Source: an uncultured Holophagaceae bacterium (GTDB taxonomy: Bacteria; Acidobacteriota; Holophagae; Holophagales; Holophagaceae). Taken from it: a stretch of DNA of 6,220 nt. The stretch covers positions 1-6,220 of the forward strand of contig CAIYNT010000174.1 in NCBI GenBank assembly GCA_903927605.1, written 5' to 3'. The position numbers and the translations under genes were made by a program. The notes beneath the pieces were generated by a model that saw only the letters and a list, made by a program, of their open reading frames with translations, did no database searches and was not told where the DNA came from. Of the stretch, positions 1-6,167 are shown one piece after another (position 1 is the first letter of the stretch; every line of letters begins with the position of its first letter).

Positions 1-497
1 ATCACCCCGCTAGCGTCAGCAGCATCCATATCAATCGTCCATACCTGGGCCCCGAGGTCGAGGCCCATCCAGGCATCGGAGCCGCCCACGAACTTGATGG
101 TCCAGATCCCGTCCACACTGGCGAGCTTCACGTGGGATTGGACCTCAGTGCCTGCGCTGTAGGACTGGCCATTCACGGTGATGGTCCGCGTGACCGTACG
201 ATCACCCCGGTATTCCGCAGTGCCGTTGGAAATCTGGAAGGCGAACCGGGGTCCCTGGTAGTCAAGGAAGAAGCCGGGGGTGGTCTTGTTCTTGGCCAAG
301 CCCAGATCCGAATCCAGATCCACCGAGATGGGCTGGCCGCTCTGGACCCCCTGGAAGTGCCCGGTGAGGGTGGGGCCATAGACCTGGCCGCCCAGGGTCC
401 AGGTGCGCTGGAGATCCGAAGCAGGGGCCAACGGGGCACCCAGCTGGGCGAAGGCTGCGGTGGTGGACAGCAGCAGGGCGATCAACGGGACGCGCAT
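1..497 (-). CDS. Secreted, probable outer-membrane beta-barrel protein (3' end outside window)
   Basis: I do not recognise a named family. The frame is open for 165 codons from an ATG at 497 to the window edge, so the C-terminus is missing. The start is supported by a GGAGGA ribosome site ending 3 nt upstream. The N-terminus (MRVPLIALLLSTTAAFAQ) is a classic signal peptide: one positive residue, a hydrophobic core, and an AFA|Q signal peptidase I site near residue 17. The mature part alternates polar and hydrophobic residues in short strands with glycine or asparagine turns (for example SVDLDSDLGL, FFLDYQGPRFAFQ, TRTITVNGQSY, MGLDLGAQVW). This pattern, including the acidic 'DLGL' stretch, is what I associate with small outer-membrane beta-barrels, so surface location is inferred. 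It lies 55 bp downstream of the E1 gene on the same strand with no convincing terminator between, so co-transcription is possible. No functional link is evident. Confidence 0.8.
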   Translation of the reverse strand, partial: MRVPLIALLLSTTAAFAQLGAPLAPASDLQRTWTLGGQVYGPTLTGHFQGVQSGQPISVDLDSDLGLAKNKTTPGFFLDYQGPRFAFQISNGTAEYRGDRTVTRTITVNGQSYSAGTEVQSHVKLASVDGIWTIKFVGGSDAWMGLDLGAQVWTIDMDAADASGV

Positions 498-552
498 GGC
501 TCCTCCAGGGGTCTGCCCATCCTATCGCCTCGACCCGCCAGAATCTGGAGAA

Positions 553-2679
553 TCAGACCGCAGCGAGCTTCCGGTAGGCCTCCAGGAAATCCTTAGGCTG
601 GGGCAGGATCTCGTCCTCCAGAGCCGGGTTGTAGGCCACCCAGGTGTCCTTGGCCGCCACCCGGCGCACGGGGGCGTCCAGATGGAAGAACAGCTCGTCG
701 GCGATACGGGCCGCGATCTCGCTGCCGTAGCCCCAACTCAGGGTGTCCTCATGGGCCACGATCACCCGATGGGTCTTCTTGACTGTGCGGTCGATGGCCG
801 CCCAGTCGTAGGGATTCAGGGTACGGAGGTCGATGATCTCGACGGCGATGCCTTCCTTCTCCGCTTCTCGGGCCGCCTGTACAGCCCGGTGCACGGTGCA
901 ACCGTAGGTGATGACGGAAAGGCTCGTGCCCTCGCGCACTGTGCGCGCCTTGCCAAAGGGGATCATGAAGTCGGGGCCCGGATCGTTGCCCTTGTTGTGC
1001 GTCTGCCGATAGAGGTGCTTGGGCTCCAGGAAGAGCACGGGATCATCGCAGCGGATCGCCGTCCGTAAGAGACCTGCTGCATCCAAAGCTGTGCTGGGGT
1101 ACACCACCCGCAGGCCGGGGAGGTGGGTGAAGGTGCTCTCACCGCACTGGCTGTGGTAGGTGGCGCCCCCCATGAGGTAGCCCGCGATGGGCACGCGCAC
1201 CACCATGGGGGACTTGAAGGCGCCATTGGAGCGCCAGCGGATGGTGGCCAGCTCGTCGCGGAGCTGCTGCATGGCGGGCCAGATGTAATCGAAGAACTGG
1301 ATCTCCACCACCGGCTTGAAACCGCGCGCAGCCAAGCCTATGCCGCGGCCGATGATGGTGGCCTCGGCCAGGGGCGTGTTGAACACACGATGGGCGCCGA
1401 ACAGCTTCTGCAGGCCATGGGTGGTTTTGAAGACGCCGCCCTTGCCCTTCACCTCGTCCTGGATCTCCACCCGGCTGACATCGGCCACGTCCTCCCCGAA
1501 CACCAGGATGCGGGGATCTCGTGCCATCTCGTGCTTGAGGGTGGCGTTGATGAGGTCGATCATCGTCTTCTTGCCCGTGGCCTGGTCGCCAGCGGCCCCT
1601 TCGGTATCGAAGGCGGCGGAAGTCGGATCCACTTCCTCGCTGTAGAGGTGGCGGTAGAAGCTGCCAGGTTCAGGTGCCGTAGCCTGCTCTGCGGCTTCCC
1701 AGGCGGTGTCGATCTCGGCCTGGACCTCTTCCTTCAGCATCTGCAGCTGGGTTTCGGAAAGGTCGCCCCAGGCCACCAGCTGCTCGGCAAAGGTGGTGAC
1801 CGGATCGCGCTGAGCCTCCGCCTCCCGCTGGGCTTTGGGCTTGTAGAGCTGCTCGTCGTCCGACAGGGAGTGGCTGTAGGGCCGGATCACCTTGGCCCGA
1901 ACCAGGGCCGGGCCCCTGCGGGTGAGAGCGTGGGCATGGGCGGCCTTCATCGCTTCAAAGCTGGCGACAGGATCGCAGCCGTCCACATCGTCCAGAATGA
2001 GCAGGCCATGGGCAGCATAGCCCTGCAGCAGGGCGGCGATATTGCCGCCGGGGTACTGAACCTCCGTGGGCGTGCTGATGGCGTACCCGTTGTCCTCCAC
2101 CAGGAAGACCACGGGTGCCTTCAGATTCACGGCGTTGCTGACGGCCTCCCAGAATTCCCCCTGGCTGCAGGTGCCATCGCCCGTGGTGGTCAGGATCACC
2201 TCATCGGACCGGATGCCCAGCTGCTCCTGGACTCCCCCCTGCTCCGCCCGCAGCACGGCCTCAGCGGCCCCCACAGCCTGCAGCAATTGGCTGCCGGTGG
2301 GGCTGGAGGTGGTGAAGATATTGAGGCTCTTGTGGCCCCAGTGGCTGGGCATCTGCCGGCCGCCACTGGCAGGATCATCCACGGAACCCACGGAGCCCAG
2401 GAACATTTCTTTAGCCGTATAGCCGAGACCATAGGCCAGGGTCCGGTCCCGGTAGTAGAAGAAGAACCAATCGTGGCCCGGCCGGAAGACCAGCGCCGCC
2501 GCGGCCTGGATGGCCTCATGACCCACGCCGTTGATCTGGAAGAAGACCTTGTTCTGGCGCTTGCCGAGGATCTCCTTGTCGTCGATGCGTCGGGCCGCGT
2601 AGATCGTGCGATACAACCGGACCCGCTGCTCGCGGGTGCTGTTGGTGGCAACCGCAGTCTGGACGGAGCTGTCAGCCAC
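553..2679 (-). CDS. Fused alpha/beta E1 of branched-chain-type 2-oxoacid dehydrogenase (thiamine diphosphate-dependent)
   Basis: This 708-residue cytoplasmic enzyme joins both E1 subunits in one chain. E1 decarboxylates a 2-oxoacid on thiamine diphosphate and transfers the acyl group to the lipoyl arm of E2. The alpha half is about residues 15-345. It shows the cofactor motif GDG at 167-169 with Asn197 27 residues later, the stretch GRQMPSHWG at 107-115 followed by SSP, and a loop [11 protein letters not shown] at 269-279 carrying the conserved His270. These resemble 2-oxoisovalerate (branched-chain) dehydrogenase more than pyruvate dehydrogenase. A Gly/Ala/Asp-rich linker at about 346-370 leads into the beta half (371-708), with FGEDV (Glu396, expected to activate thiamine), [15 protein letters not shown] and the catalytic-type His509 in YHSQCGEST. 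The start is GTG at 2679 with AGGAG 5 nt upstream. No E2 or E3 gene is in the window. Substrate specificity is inferred; pyruvate or a broad range of 2-oxoacids remains possible. Confidence 0.95.
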   Translation of the reverse strand: MADSSVQTAVATNSTREQRVRLYRTIYAARRIDDKEILGKRQNKVFFQINGVGHEAIQAAAALVFRPGHDWFFFYYRDRTLAYGLGYTAKEMFLGSVGSVDDPASGGRQMPSHWGHKSLNIFTTSSPTGSQLLQAVGAAEAVLRAEQGGVQEQLGIRSDEVILTTTGDGTCSQGEFWEAVSNAVNLKAPVVFLVEDNGYAISTPTEVQYPGGNIAALLQGYAAHGLLILDDVDGCDPVASFEAMKAAHAHALTRRGPALVRAKVIRPYSHSLSDDEQLYKPKAQREAEAQRDPVTTFAEQLVAWGDLSETQLQMLKEEVQAEIDTAWEAAEQATAPEPGSFYRHLYSEEVDPTSAAFDTEGAAGDQATGKKTMIDLINATLKHEMARDPRILVFGEDVADVSRVEIQDEVKGKGGVFKTTHGLQKLFGAHRVFNTPLAEATIIGRGIGLAARGFKPVVEIQFFDYIWPAMQQLRDELATIRWRSNGAFKSPMVVRVPIAGYLMGGATYHSQCGESTFTHLPGLRVVYPSTALDAAGLLRTAIRCDDPVLFLEPKHLYRQTHNKGNDPGPDFMIPFGKARTVREGTSLSVITYGCTVHRAVQAAREAEKEGIAVEIIDLRTLNPYDWAAIDRTVKKTHRVIVAHEDTLSWGYGSEIAARIADELFFHLDAPVRRVAAKDTWVAYNPALEDEILPQPKDFLEAYRKLAAV

Positions 2680-2713
2680 AGGAACTCCTATTGCCAGGGG
2701 TGGTCAATGGCCC

Positions 2714-2722
2714 AATCTAGCA
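2714..2722 (-). promoter_or_regulatory. Candidate extended -10 element for the E1 gene
   Basis: On the minus strand this reads TGC-TAGATT, matching the extended -10 form TGn followed by 4 of 6 TATAAT positions. Transcription would begin near 2707, giving a leader of about 28 nt before the GTG start at 2679. No good -35 hexamer lies 17 nt upstream, so the call rests on a short match only. Confidence 0.25.
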
Positions 2723-2740
2723 CGCAGCCGTGGTGACCGG

Positions 2741-2754
2741 ATTTCCCGGGGAAT
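2741..2754. promoter_or_regulatory. 14-bp near-palindrome upstream of the E1 gene, possible operator
   Basis: The sequence ATTTCCCGGGGAAT is palindromic except for one base pair. It lies about 19 bp upstream of the candidate -10 of the E1 gene, a usual place for a regulator site. The regulator is unknown, and a chance palindrome of this size is quite possible. Confidence 0.2.
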
Positions 2755-2758
2755 ATTT

Positions 2759-2806
2759 CACAGACCATCGATGCCTGGGGCAGGAATCAGGGCCATGGCA
2801 CAGACC
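2759..2806. repeat. Two CACAGACC direct repeats 40 bp apart in the amt-E1 gap
   Basis: CACAGACC occurs at 2759-2766 and again at 2799-2806. Each copy is followed shortly by ATCGAT (2767-2772 and 2814-2819). The 40-bp period is close to four helical turns. Apart from these short elements I see nothing gene-like in the 194-bp gap: no credible small ORF with a ribosome site and no RNA gene. Confidence 0.3.
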
Positions 2807-2825
2807 GCCACAGATCGATTCATGA

Positions 2826-2851
2826 CAGGAAGGTCGAGATCGCTGTTCCTG
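2826..2851 (-). terminator. Weak stem-loop just after amt, possible terminator
   Basis: CAGGAA (2826-2831) and TTCCTG (2846-2851) form a 6-bp stem around a 14-nt loop that holds a smaller CGA/TCG pairing. It starts 23 nt after the amt stop codon. There is no T-run after it on the minus strand, so it is not a canonical intrinsic terminator. It may be a weak or Rho-assisted end, or chance. Confidence 0.2.
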
Positions 2852-2873
2852 GACTGACAACAAGCTGTTGGGC

Positions 2874-4112
2874 TCAAAGGCCCTGGGGGTAGGCCTCTTC
2901 ACCTTGAAGTTCCGTATCCAACCCCTTGACCTCGGCGCTCGCGGCCACGCGCACCGGCGTGATGCGATCAATGATCCAGAGCATGCCGTAGGTGAAGGCG
3001 AAAGCCCAGACGGAGGAGATGGCCACGGCCGCGACCTGCTTGCCGAAGAAGCCGACGTTGCCGAGCAGGAGCCCGTCCGACCCTGCAGGATTCCAGGCCT
3101 TGGAGGCGAAGATGCCCAGGAAGATCACCCCGATGAACCCGCCCACGCCGTGCACGCCCCAGACGTCCAGGGCATCATCCCAGCCGAGTTTGTTCTTCAG
3201 GGCCACGGCGTAGTAGCAGATCACGCCGGAGAGGATGCCGATCAGCGCCGCGGTGCTCAGCGAGACATAGCCGGCGGCCGGGGTGATGGTCGCCAGGCCC
3301 GCGACGGAACCCGTGAGCAGCCCCACGAACTTGGGCTGCCGGGCGTTCATCCACTCGACCAGCAGCCAGGTGGCCCCGGCGAAGGAGGCGGCGATATCGG
3401 TGTTCAGGTAGGCGCTGACGGTGATCTCGTCCACCCTCAGTTCCGAACCGGCATTGAAGCCGTACCACCCGAACCACAGCAGGCCGGTACCCAGGGCGAT
3501 GAGGGGCACGTTGTGGGGGAGGTTCTCGACCACGTTCCGCTTGCCAACGTAGAGGATGGAGGCGAGGGCCGCCAGACCTGCGGTGTTGTGGACCACGATG
3601 CCGCCGGCGAAGTCCAGCACGCCCCATTTGGCCAGGATGCCCTCCGGGCTCCAGACCATGTGGACGAAGGGGAAGTAGACGAAGACCAGCCAACCCGTGA
3701 GGAAGAGGAAATAGGCCTTGAAGGTCACACGATTCGCGAAGGCTCCCGTGATGAGGGCAGGCGTGATGATGGCGAACATCATCTGGTAGGACACATGTAC
3801 GATGAGCGGGATGCCCGCATCGATGCCCGTATACATCGAGTGCAGTGTGATGCCCTTCAGGAAGGCGTAGTGCGTGGGATCGCCCACGATGCCATGCCAA
3901 GTGGGGCCGAAGCACATGGAATAACCGAAGGCGAACCAGAGCACCGTGGTCCAGACCAGCGAGACGAAACTCTGGGTCATGATGGTCAGTACGTTCTTGC
4001 GGCCCACCAGGCCGCCATAGAAGAAGGCCAGGCCTGGGGTCATGAGCATCACCAGGCTGGCGCACAACAGCATGAACGCTGTATTCCCGACATTGAATGC
4101 TACGGGTGTCAT
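2874..4112 (-). CDS. amt: Ammonium transporter (Amt/MEP/Rh family)
   Basis: This is a 412-residue inner-membrane ammonium channel with about 11 predicted membrane helices. It normally works as a trimer and passes NH4+ or NH3 into the cell for glutamine synthesis. The family's pore residues are all present by alignment to E. coli AmtB: Phe113 and Phe219 (gate), Trp154 and Ser223 (outer ammonium site), Asp167 in LDFAGG, and the twin pore histidines His175 (VVHNTAG) and His321 (VWGVHGVGG). The C-terminal tail has GLDTELQGEEAY, the cytoplasmic region that contacts PII (GlnK); the usual HGE is QGE here. The start is the ATG at 4112, preceded by AGGAGG with 6-nt spacing. An upstream in-frame ATG at 4136 would add eight residues but has no such site. 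No long cleavable signal peptide is seen; the first helix begins almost at once. No glnK lies next to it: the gene diverges from a kdpD-like kinase. Confidence 0.96.
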   Translation of the reverse strand: MTPVAFNVGNTAFMLLCASLVMLMTPGLAFFYGGLVGRKNVLTIMTQSFVSLVWTTVLWFAFGYSMCFGPTWHGIVGDPTHYAFLKGITLHSMYTGIDAGIPLIVHVSYQMMFAIITPALITGAFANRVTFKAYFLFLTGWLVFVYFPFVHMVWSPEGILAKWGVLDFAGGIVVHNTAGLAALASILYVGKRNVVENLPHNVPLIALGTGLLWFGWYGFNAGSELRVDEITVSAYLNTDIAASFAGATWLLVEWMNARQPKFVGLLTGSVAGLATITPAAGYVSLSTAALIGILSGVICYYAVALKNKLGWDDALDVWGVHGVGGFIGVIFLGIFASKAWNPAGSDGLLLGNVGFFGKQVAAVAISSVWAFAFTYGMLWIIDRITPVRVAASAEVKGLDTELQGEEAYPQGL

Positions 4113-4118
4113 GAAAAG

Positions 4119-4124
4119 CCTCCT
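4119..4124 (-). promoter_or_regulatory. Ribosome binding site of amt, decides the start codon
   Basis: On the minus strand AGGAGG is followed by CTTTTC and ATG (4112-4110). This perfect Shine-Dalgarno core with 6-nt spacing favours the start at 4112 over the in-frame ATG at 4136. Confidence 0.85.
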
Positions 4125-4149
4125 CATCGCGTACATGAACGACGCCGGA

Positions 4150-4155
4150 AGTATG
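4150..4155 (-). promoter_or_regulatory. Weak candidate -10 hexamer for amt
   Basis: On the minus strand this reads CATACT, matching 4 of 6 positions of TATAAT. A start near 4143 would give a leader of about 30 nt. The -35 position is poor, as would be expected for an activator-dependent promoter. With this start the TTTATG direct repeat would lie at about -52 to -68, much like the KdpE site upstream of E. coli kdpFABC. No sigma-54 type -24/-12 pair was found. Confidence 0.2.
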
Positions 4156-4172
4156 CAGAGGATCGCCGGGCA

Positions 4173-4191
4173 TCGCCGACCTGGACGGCGA
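4173..4191. repeat. GC-rich inverted repeat in the amt/kdpD divergent region
   Basis: TCGCCG (4173-4178) and CGGCGA (4186-4191) form a 6-bp inverted repeat around a 7-nt centre. A further ATCGCCG copy at 4162-4168 sits exactly 10 bp before the one at 4172-4178. It directly abuts the TTTATG repeat. It could be a second operator or a stem-loop in a transcript; no match to a known site is claimed. Confidence 0.35.
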
Positions 4192-4213
4192 CTTTTTATG
4201 CGCTTTTTATGCG
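4192..4213 (+). promoter_or_regulatory. Tandem 11-bp repeat, candidate KdpE (OmpR-family) binding site
   Basis: CTTTTTATGCG occurs twice in perfect tandem (4192-4202 and 4203-4213). It contains TTTATG-N5-TTTATG at 4195-4200 and 4206-4211. OmpR/PhoB-family regulators bind as head-to-tail dimers to 6-bp half-sites separated by about 5 bp, an 11-bp period. The E. coli KdpE site, as I recall it, is TTTATACTTTTTTTACA, so the half-sites differ at one position (TTTATA) and two positions (TTTACA). The repeat stands out as T-rich in a GC-rich gap. It lies 41 bp before the kdpD-like start and about 80 bp before the amt start, so either or both could be regulated. Binding is inferred. Confidence 0.6.
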
Positions 4214-4225
4214 GGAGCTACGCGT

Positions 4226-4248
4226 TTCCAACTCCGCTTAACCTGGAA
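4226..4248 (+). other. Short hairpin covering the weak ribosome site of the kdpD-like gene
   Basis: TTCCA (4226-4230) can pair with TGGAA (4244-4248) around a 13-nt loop. The 3' arm contains GGA (4245-4247), the only Shine-Dalgarno-like bases before the ATG at 4254. The stem is just 5 bp, so any effect on translation is speculative. Confidence 0.2.
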
Positions 4249-4253
4249 CCTCC

Positions 4254-6167
4254 ATGGACACCCCCTCCCAAGCCCGCCCCATCCTCGTGGCCCTCGGCTC
4301 TGAAGCCCAGTCGCTCCGCCTGATCCACGCTGGGTTCCGCCTGGCGCGGGACCGCTCCGCTCCCTGGATGGGTGTCTACGTGGATACCGGACACGGCGCA
4401 GCCACCGAGGATGCGGAGCAGGTGCAGGTATGGATGCAGGAAGCCCAGCGCCTGGGCGCCGAAGTGAGGTCGGTGGAAGCCCCCACCCTGGCGCAAGGGC
4501 TTTCAGAGCTGACCAGACACACCCACGCTCAGGCCCTGGTCCTGGGGCGGTCCCGGGACCGCTGGCCCTGGGCGCGTCTGGGGCACTCCACGGCAGACGA
4601 ACTCCAGCGCCGGGGCCTGGACGCCGAGATCGTGATCCTGGACGACCGGCCCGCCCCGTCGGGTCCCGATGCCCCCGGAATCCGGCTCAGCGCCATGGTC
4701 GGCACCTTCCTGGTGATGGCCGCCTGCACGGCTTTGGCCTGGCTGGTGCCACGGGAGGGAAACCTCTCCCTGGTGCTCCCGGTGTACCTGCTGGGCGTGA
4801 CCCTCATCGGCTATCGGTGGGGATCAGCCCTTGGCATCCTCGCCTCGGCCTTGAGCGTGCTGCTCTACAACTTCCTCCTGGAGACACCCCGCTTCCGCCT
4901 GGCAGCGACCCACTGGCCCAACCTGCTGTTCTTCCTGCTCATGCTGCTGTCGGCGCAACTGATGATCGGGCTCCTGCGCCGTCTGCGGGACCAGGCCAAG
5001 GAGGTCCGGCGCCGGGAACTGCACACAGCCTCGCTCTACCTGCTGGGTCGCGCCCTGGCCCGGAGCCTCAACCCCGACGAGGTTGCCACCACCGCCGCCG
5101 AACACATCCGACGGGTCTTCAAGGCCCAGGCCTGGCTGCTCTTCCCTAAAGGCGAGGGGTGGATCGCCCGGCCCGCTTCTCTCGATGTAGCTGCGCTGCC
5201 TTCCCCTGCGGAGCTGCTGCCGCGTCTGGTCATGGGCGAGCAGGTCGGAGATCCGCTCGAGCCGGTACCCGTGGGAGACGCCATCTGCTTATCTCTCACA
5301 GGTACCGATCAAAGCGAAGGGGTGCTTCGAATGCTGCCGGGAGGCGGAGAACCCCTGCATCCGCGGACCTGGGAGCTGCTCAAGGCCTTCGCCGTGCAGA
5401 TCGCCCTGGCCCTGGAGCGGCTCCGCTGGCTGGAGGAAGCCCGGAAAGCCCAGCTGGAGAGCGAAACGGAACGCATGCGGAGCACTCTCCTGGGAGCCGT
5501 CGGACACGATCTCAGAACGCCTCTTGCCGCCATCCACGGCGCCGCCGGAAGCCTGCTGCTGCCCGGCGAGGTTTCCGACGCTACCCGGCGCGACCTGCTC
5601 ACCATGATCCAGGACGAAAGCGAGCGGCTGGCCCACCTGCTGGGCAACCTCCTCGATCTCACGCGGCTGGAGAGCGGGGCCATCCAGGTCCAGAAGGAGT
5701 GGCAGCCCCTTGAGGAGGTGGTCGGCTCAGCCCTGGGCAGGCTGGAACGGCGCCAGGGCGCCCTGCCGGTCCGCGTGAACCTCCCGGAGGAGTTGCCCCT
5801 GGTTCCACTGGATGCGGTCCTCATCGAGCAGGTGCTGGTCAACCTCATCACGAACGCCCAGCGACACGCCCCCGGGCAGGAGATGGACCTGTGGGCCTGG
5901 GCTGAACCGGGCTGGGTCCACCTGGAAGTGGCGGATCGGGGTCCGGGCATTCCACCCGATTTCAGGGAACGCATCTTCGACAAGTTCTTCCGCCTGCCGG
6001 AGGCGGGTGAAGGTGGTGTGGGTCTGGGCCTCGCCATCTGCCGCGCCATCGTCCAGGCCCACGGCGGAAGGATCCAGGTGCAGGATCGGCCCGGCGGCGG
6101 TTCGAGTTTCTGTGTGGCCCTGCCCTTGGACGGCACGCCACCCATGCCTCCTGAGGGGACCCTGTGA
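4254..6167 (+). CDS. kdpD: KdpD-like membrane sensor histidine kinase lacking the N-terminal KdpD domain
   Basis: At 637 residues this is about 250 shorter than E. coli KdpD (894). It begins directly at the universal-stress-protein-like domain (about 8-132; PILVALGS, ALVLGRSRDR). Next comes a Kdp-type four-helix membrane unit (about 145-165, 170-188, 190-208, 221-243) followed by an Arg-rich stretch (241-254), a GAF-like domain (about 258-388) and a helical linker. The kinase core has the H-box VGHDLRTP with His418, N-box NLITNAQRHAP (Asn534), G1 DRGPGIP (561-567), F-box FDKFFR and G2 GVGLGLAI (588-595). The missing N-terminal domain normally carries a Walker A ATP site that tunes kinase/phosphatase balance. 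It is not encoded upstream: TAA lies in frame at 4239-4241 and amt begins soon after on the other strand. In this family the kinase senses low K+ or turgor and phosphorylates KdpE. The ribosome site is weak (GGA, 6 nt before ATG). Confidence 0.93.
   Translation: MDTPSQARPILVALGSEAQSLRLIHAGFRLARDRSAPWMGVYVDTGHGAATEDAEQVQVWMQEAQRLGAEVRSVEAPTLAQGLSELTRHTHAQALVLGRSRDRWPWARLGHSTADELQRRGLDAEIVILDDRPAPSGPDAPGIRLSAMVGTFLVMAACTALAWLVPREGNLSLVLPVYLLGVTLIGYRWGSALGILASALSVLLYNFLLETPRFRLAATHWPNLLFFLLMLLSAQLMIGLLRRLRDQAKEVRRRELHTASLYLLGRALARSLNPDEVATTAAEHIRRVFKAQAWLLFPKGEGWIARPASLDVAALPSPAELLPRLVMGEQVGDPLEPVPVGDAICLSLTGTDQSEGVLRMLPGGGEPLHPRTWELLKAFAVQIALALERLRWLEEARKAQLESETERMRSTLLGAVGHDLRTPLAAIHGAAGSLLLPGEVSDATRRDLLTMIQDESERLAHLLGNLLDLTRLESGAIQVQKEWQPLEEVVGSALGRLERRQGALPVRVNLPEELPLVPLDAVLIEQVLVNLITNAQRHAPGQEMDLWAWAEPGWVHLEVADRGPGIPPDFRERIFDKFFRLPEAGEGGVGLGLAICRAIVQAHGGRIQVQDRPGGGSSFCVALPLDGTPPMPPEGTL
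6153..6159 (+). promoter_or_regulatory. Ribosome binding site of the kdpE-like gene inside the kinase 3' end
   Basis: GAGGGGA ends 4 nt before the GTG at 6164. It supports a GTG start overlapping the kinase stop codon. Confidence 0.6.

Noticed and set aside
498..552. CCAGA/TCTGG inverted repeat (541-551 region) as a terminator after E1
   Set aside because: The stem is 5 bp with essentially no loop and no T-run follows, so it cannot be a credible intrinsic terminator.
1123..2736. 537-codon plus-strand open frame opposite the E1 gene
   Set aside because: It is the antisense shadow of a well-supported GC-rich gene: composition is biased to Gly, Asp, His, Leu and Gln, no domain is recognisable, and no ribosome site fits. 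The E1 frame has all the expected motifs.
4113..4136. Longer amt reading from an ATG at 4136
   Set aside because: The ATG at 4112 has an ideal AGGAGG at 6-nt spacing, and that Shine-Dalgarno would lie inside the coding region of the longer form. The extra residues are not typical of the family.
2868..4241. 457-codon plus-strand open frame opposite amt
   Set aside because: It is very rich in Gly, His, Glu and Asp with no recognisable domain, and it mirrors the amt gene throughout. It is a composition artefact of high GC, not a second gene.
4113..4253. Sigma-54 (-24/-12) promoter or NtrC sites for amt
   Set aside because: I looked for TGGC-N7-TTGC-like pairs and GCAC/GTGC dyads on both strands and found no acceptable match.
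4430..5149. 239-codon alternative plus-strand frame within the kinase gene
   Set aside because: It is a Pro/Arg/Gly-rich out-of-frame reading of GC-rich coding DNA and overlaps the well-defined USP, membrane and GAF-like regions of the kinase.
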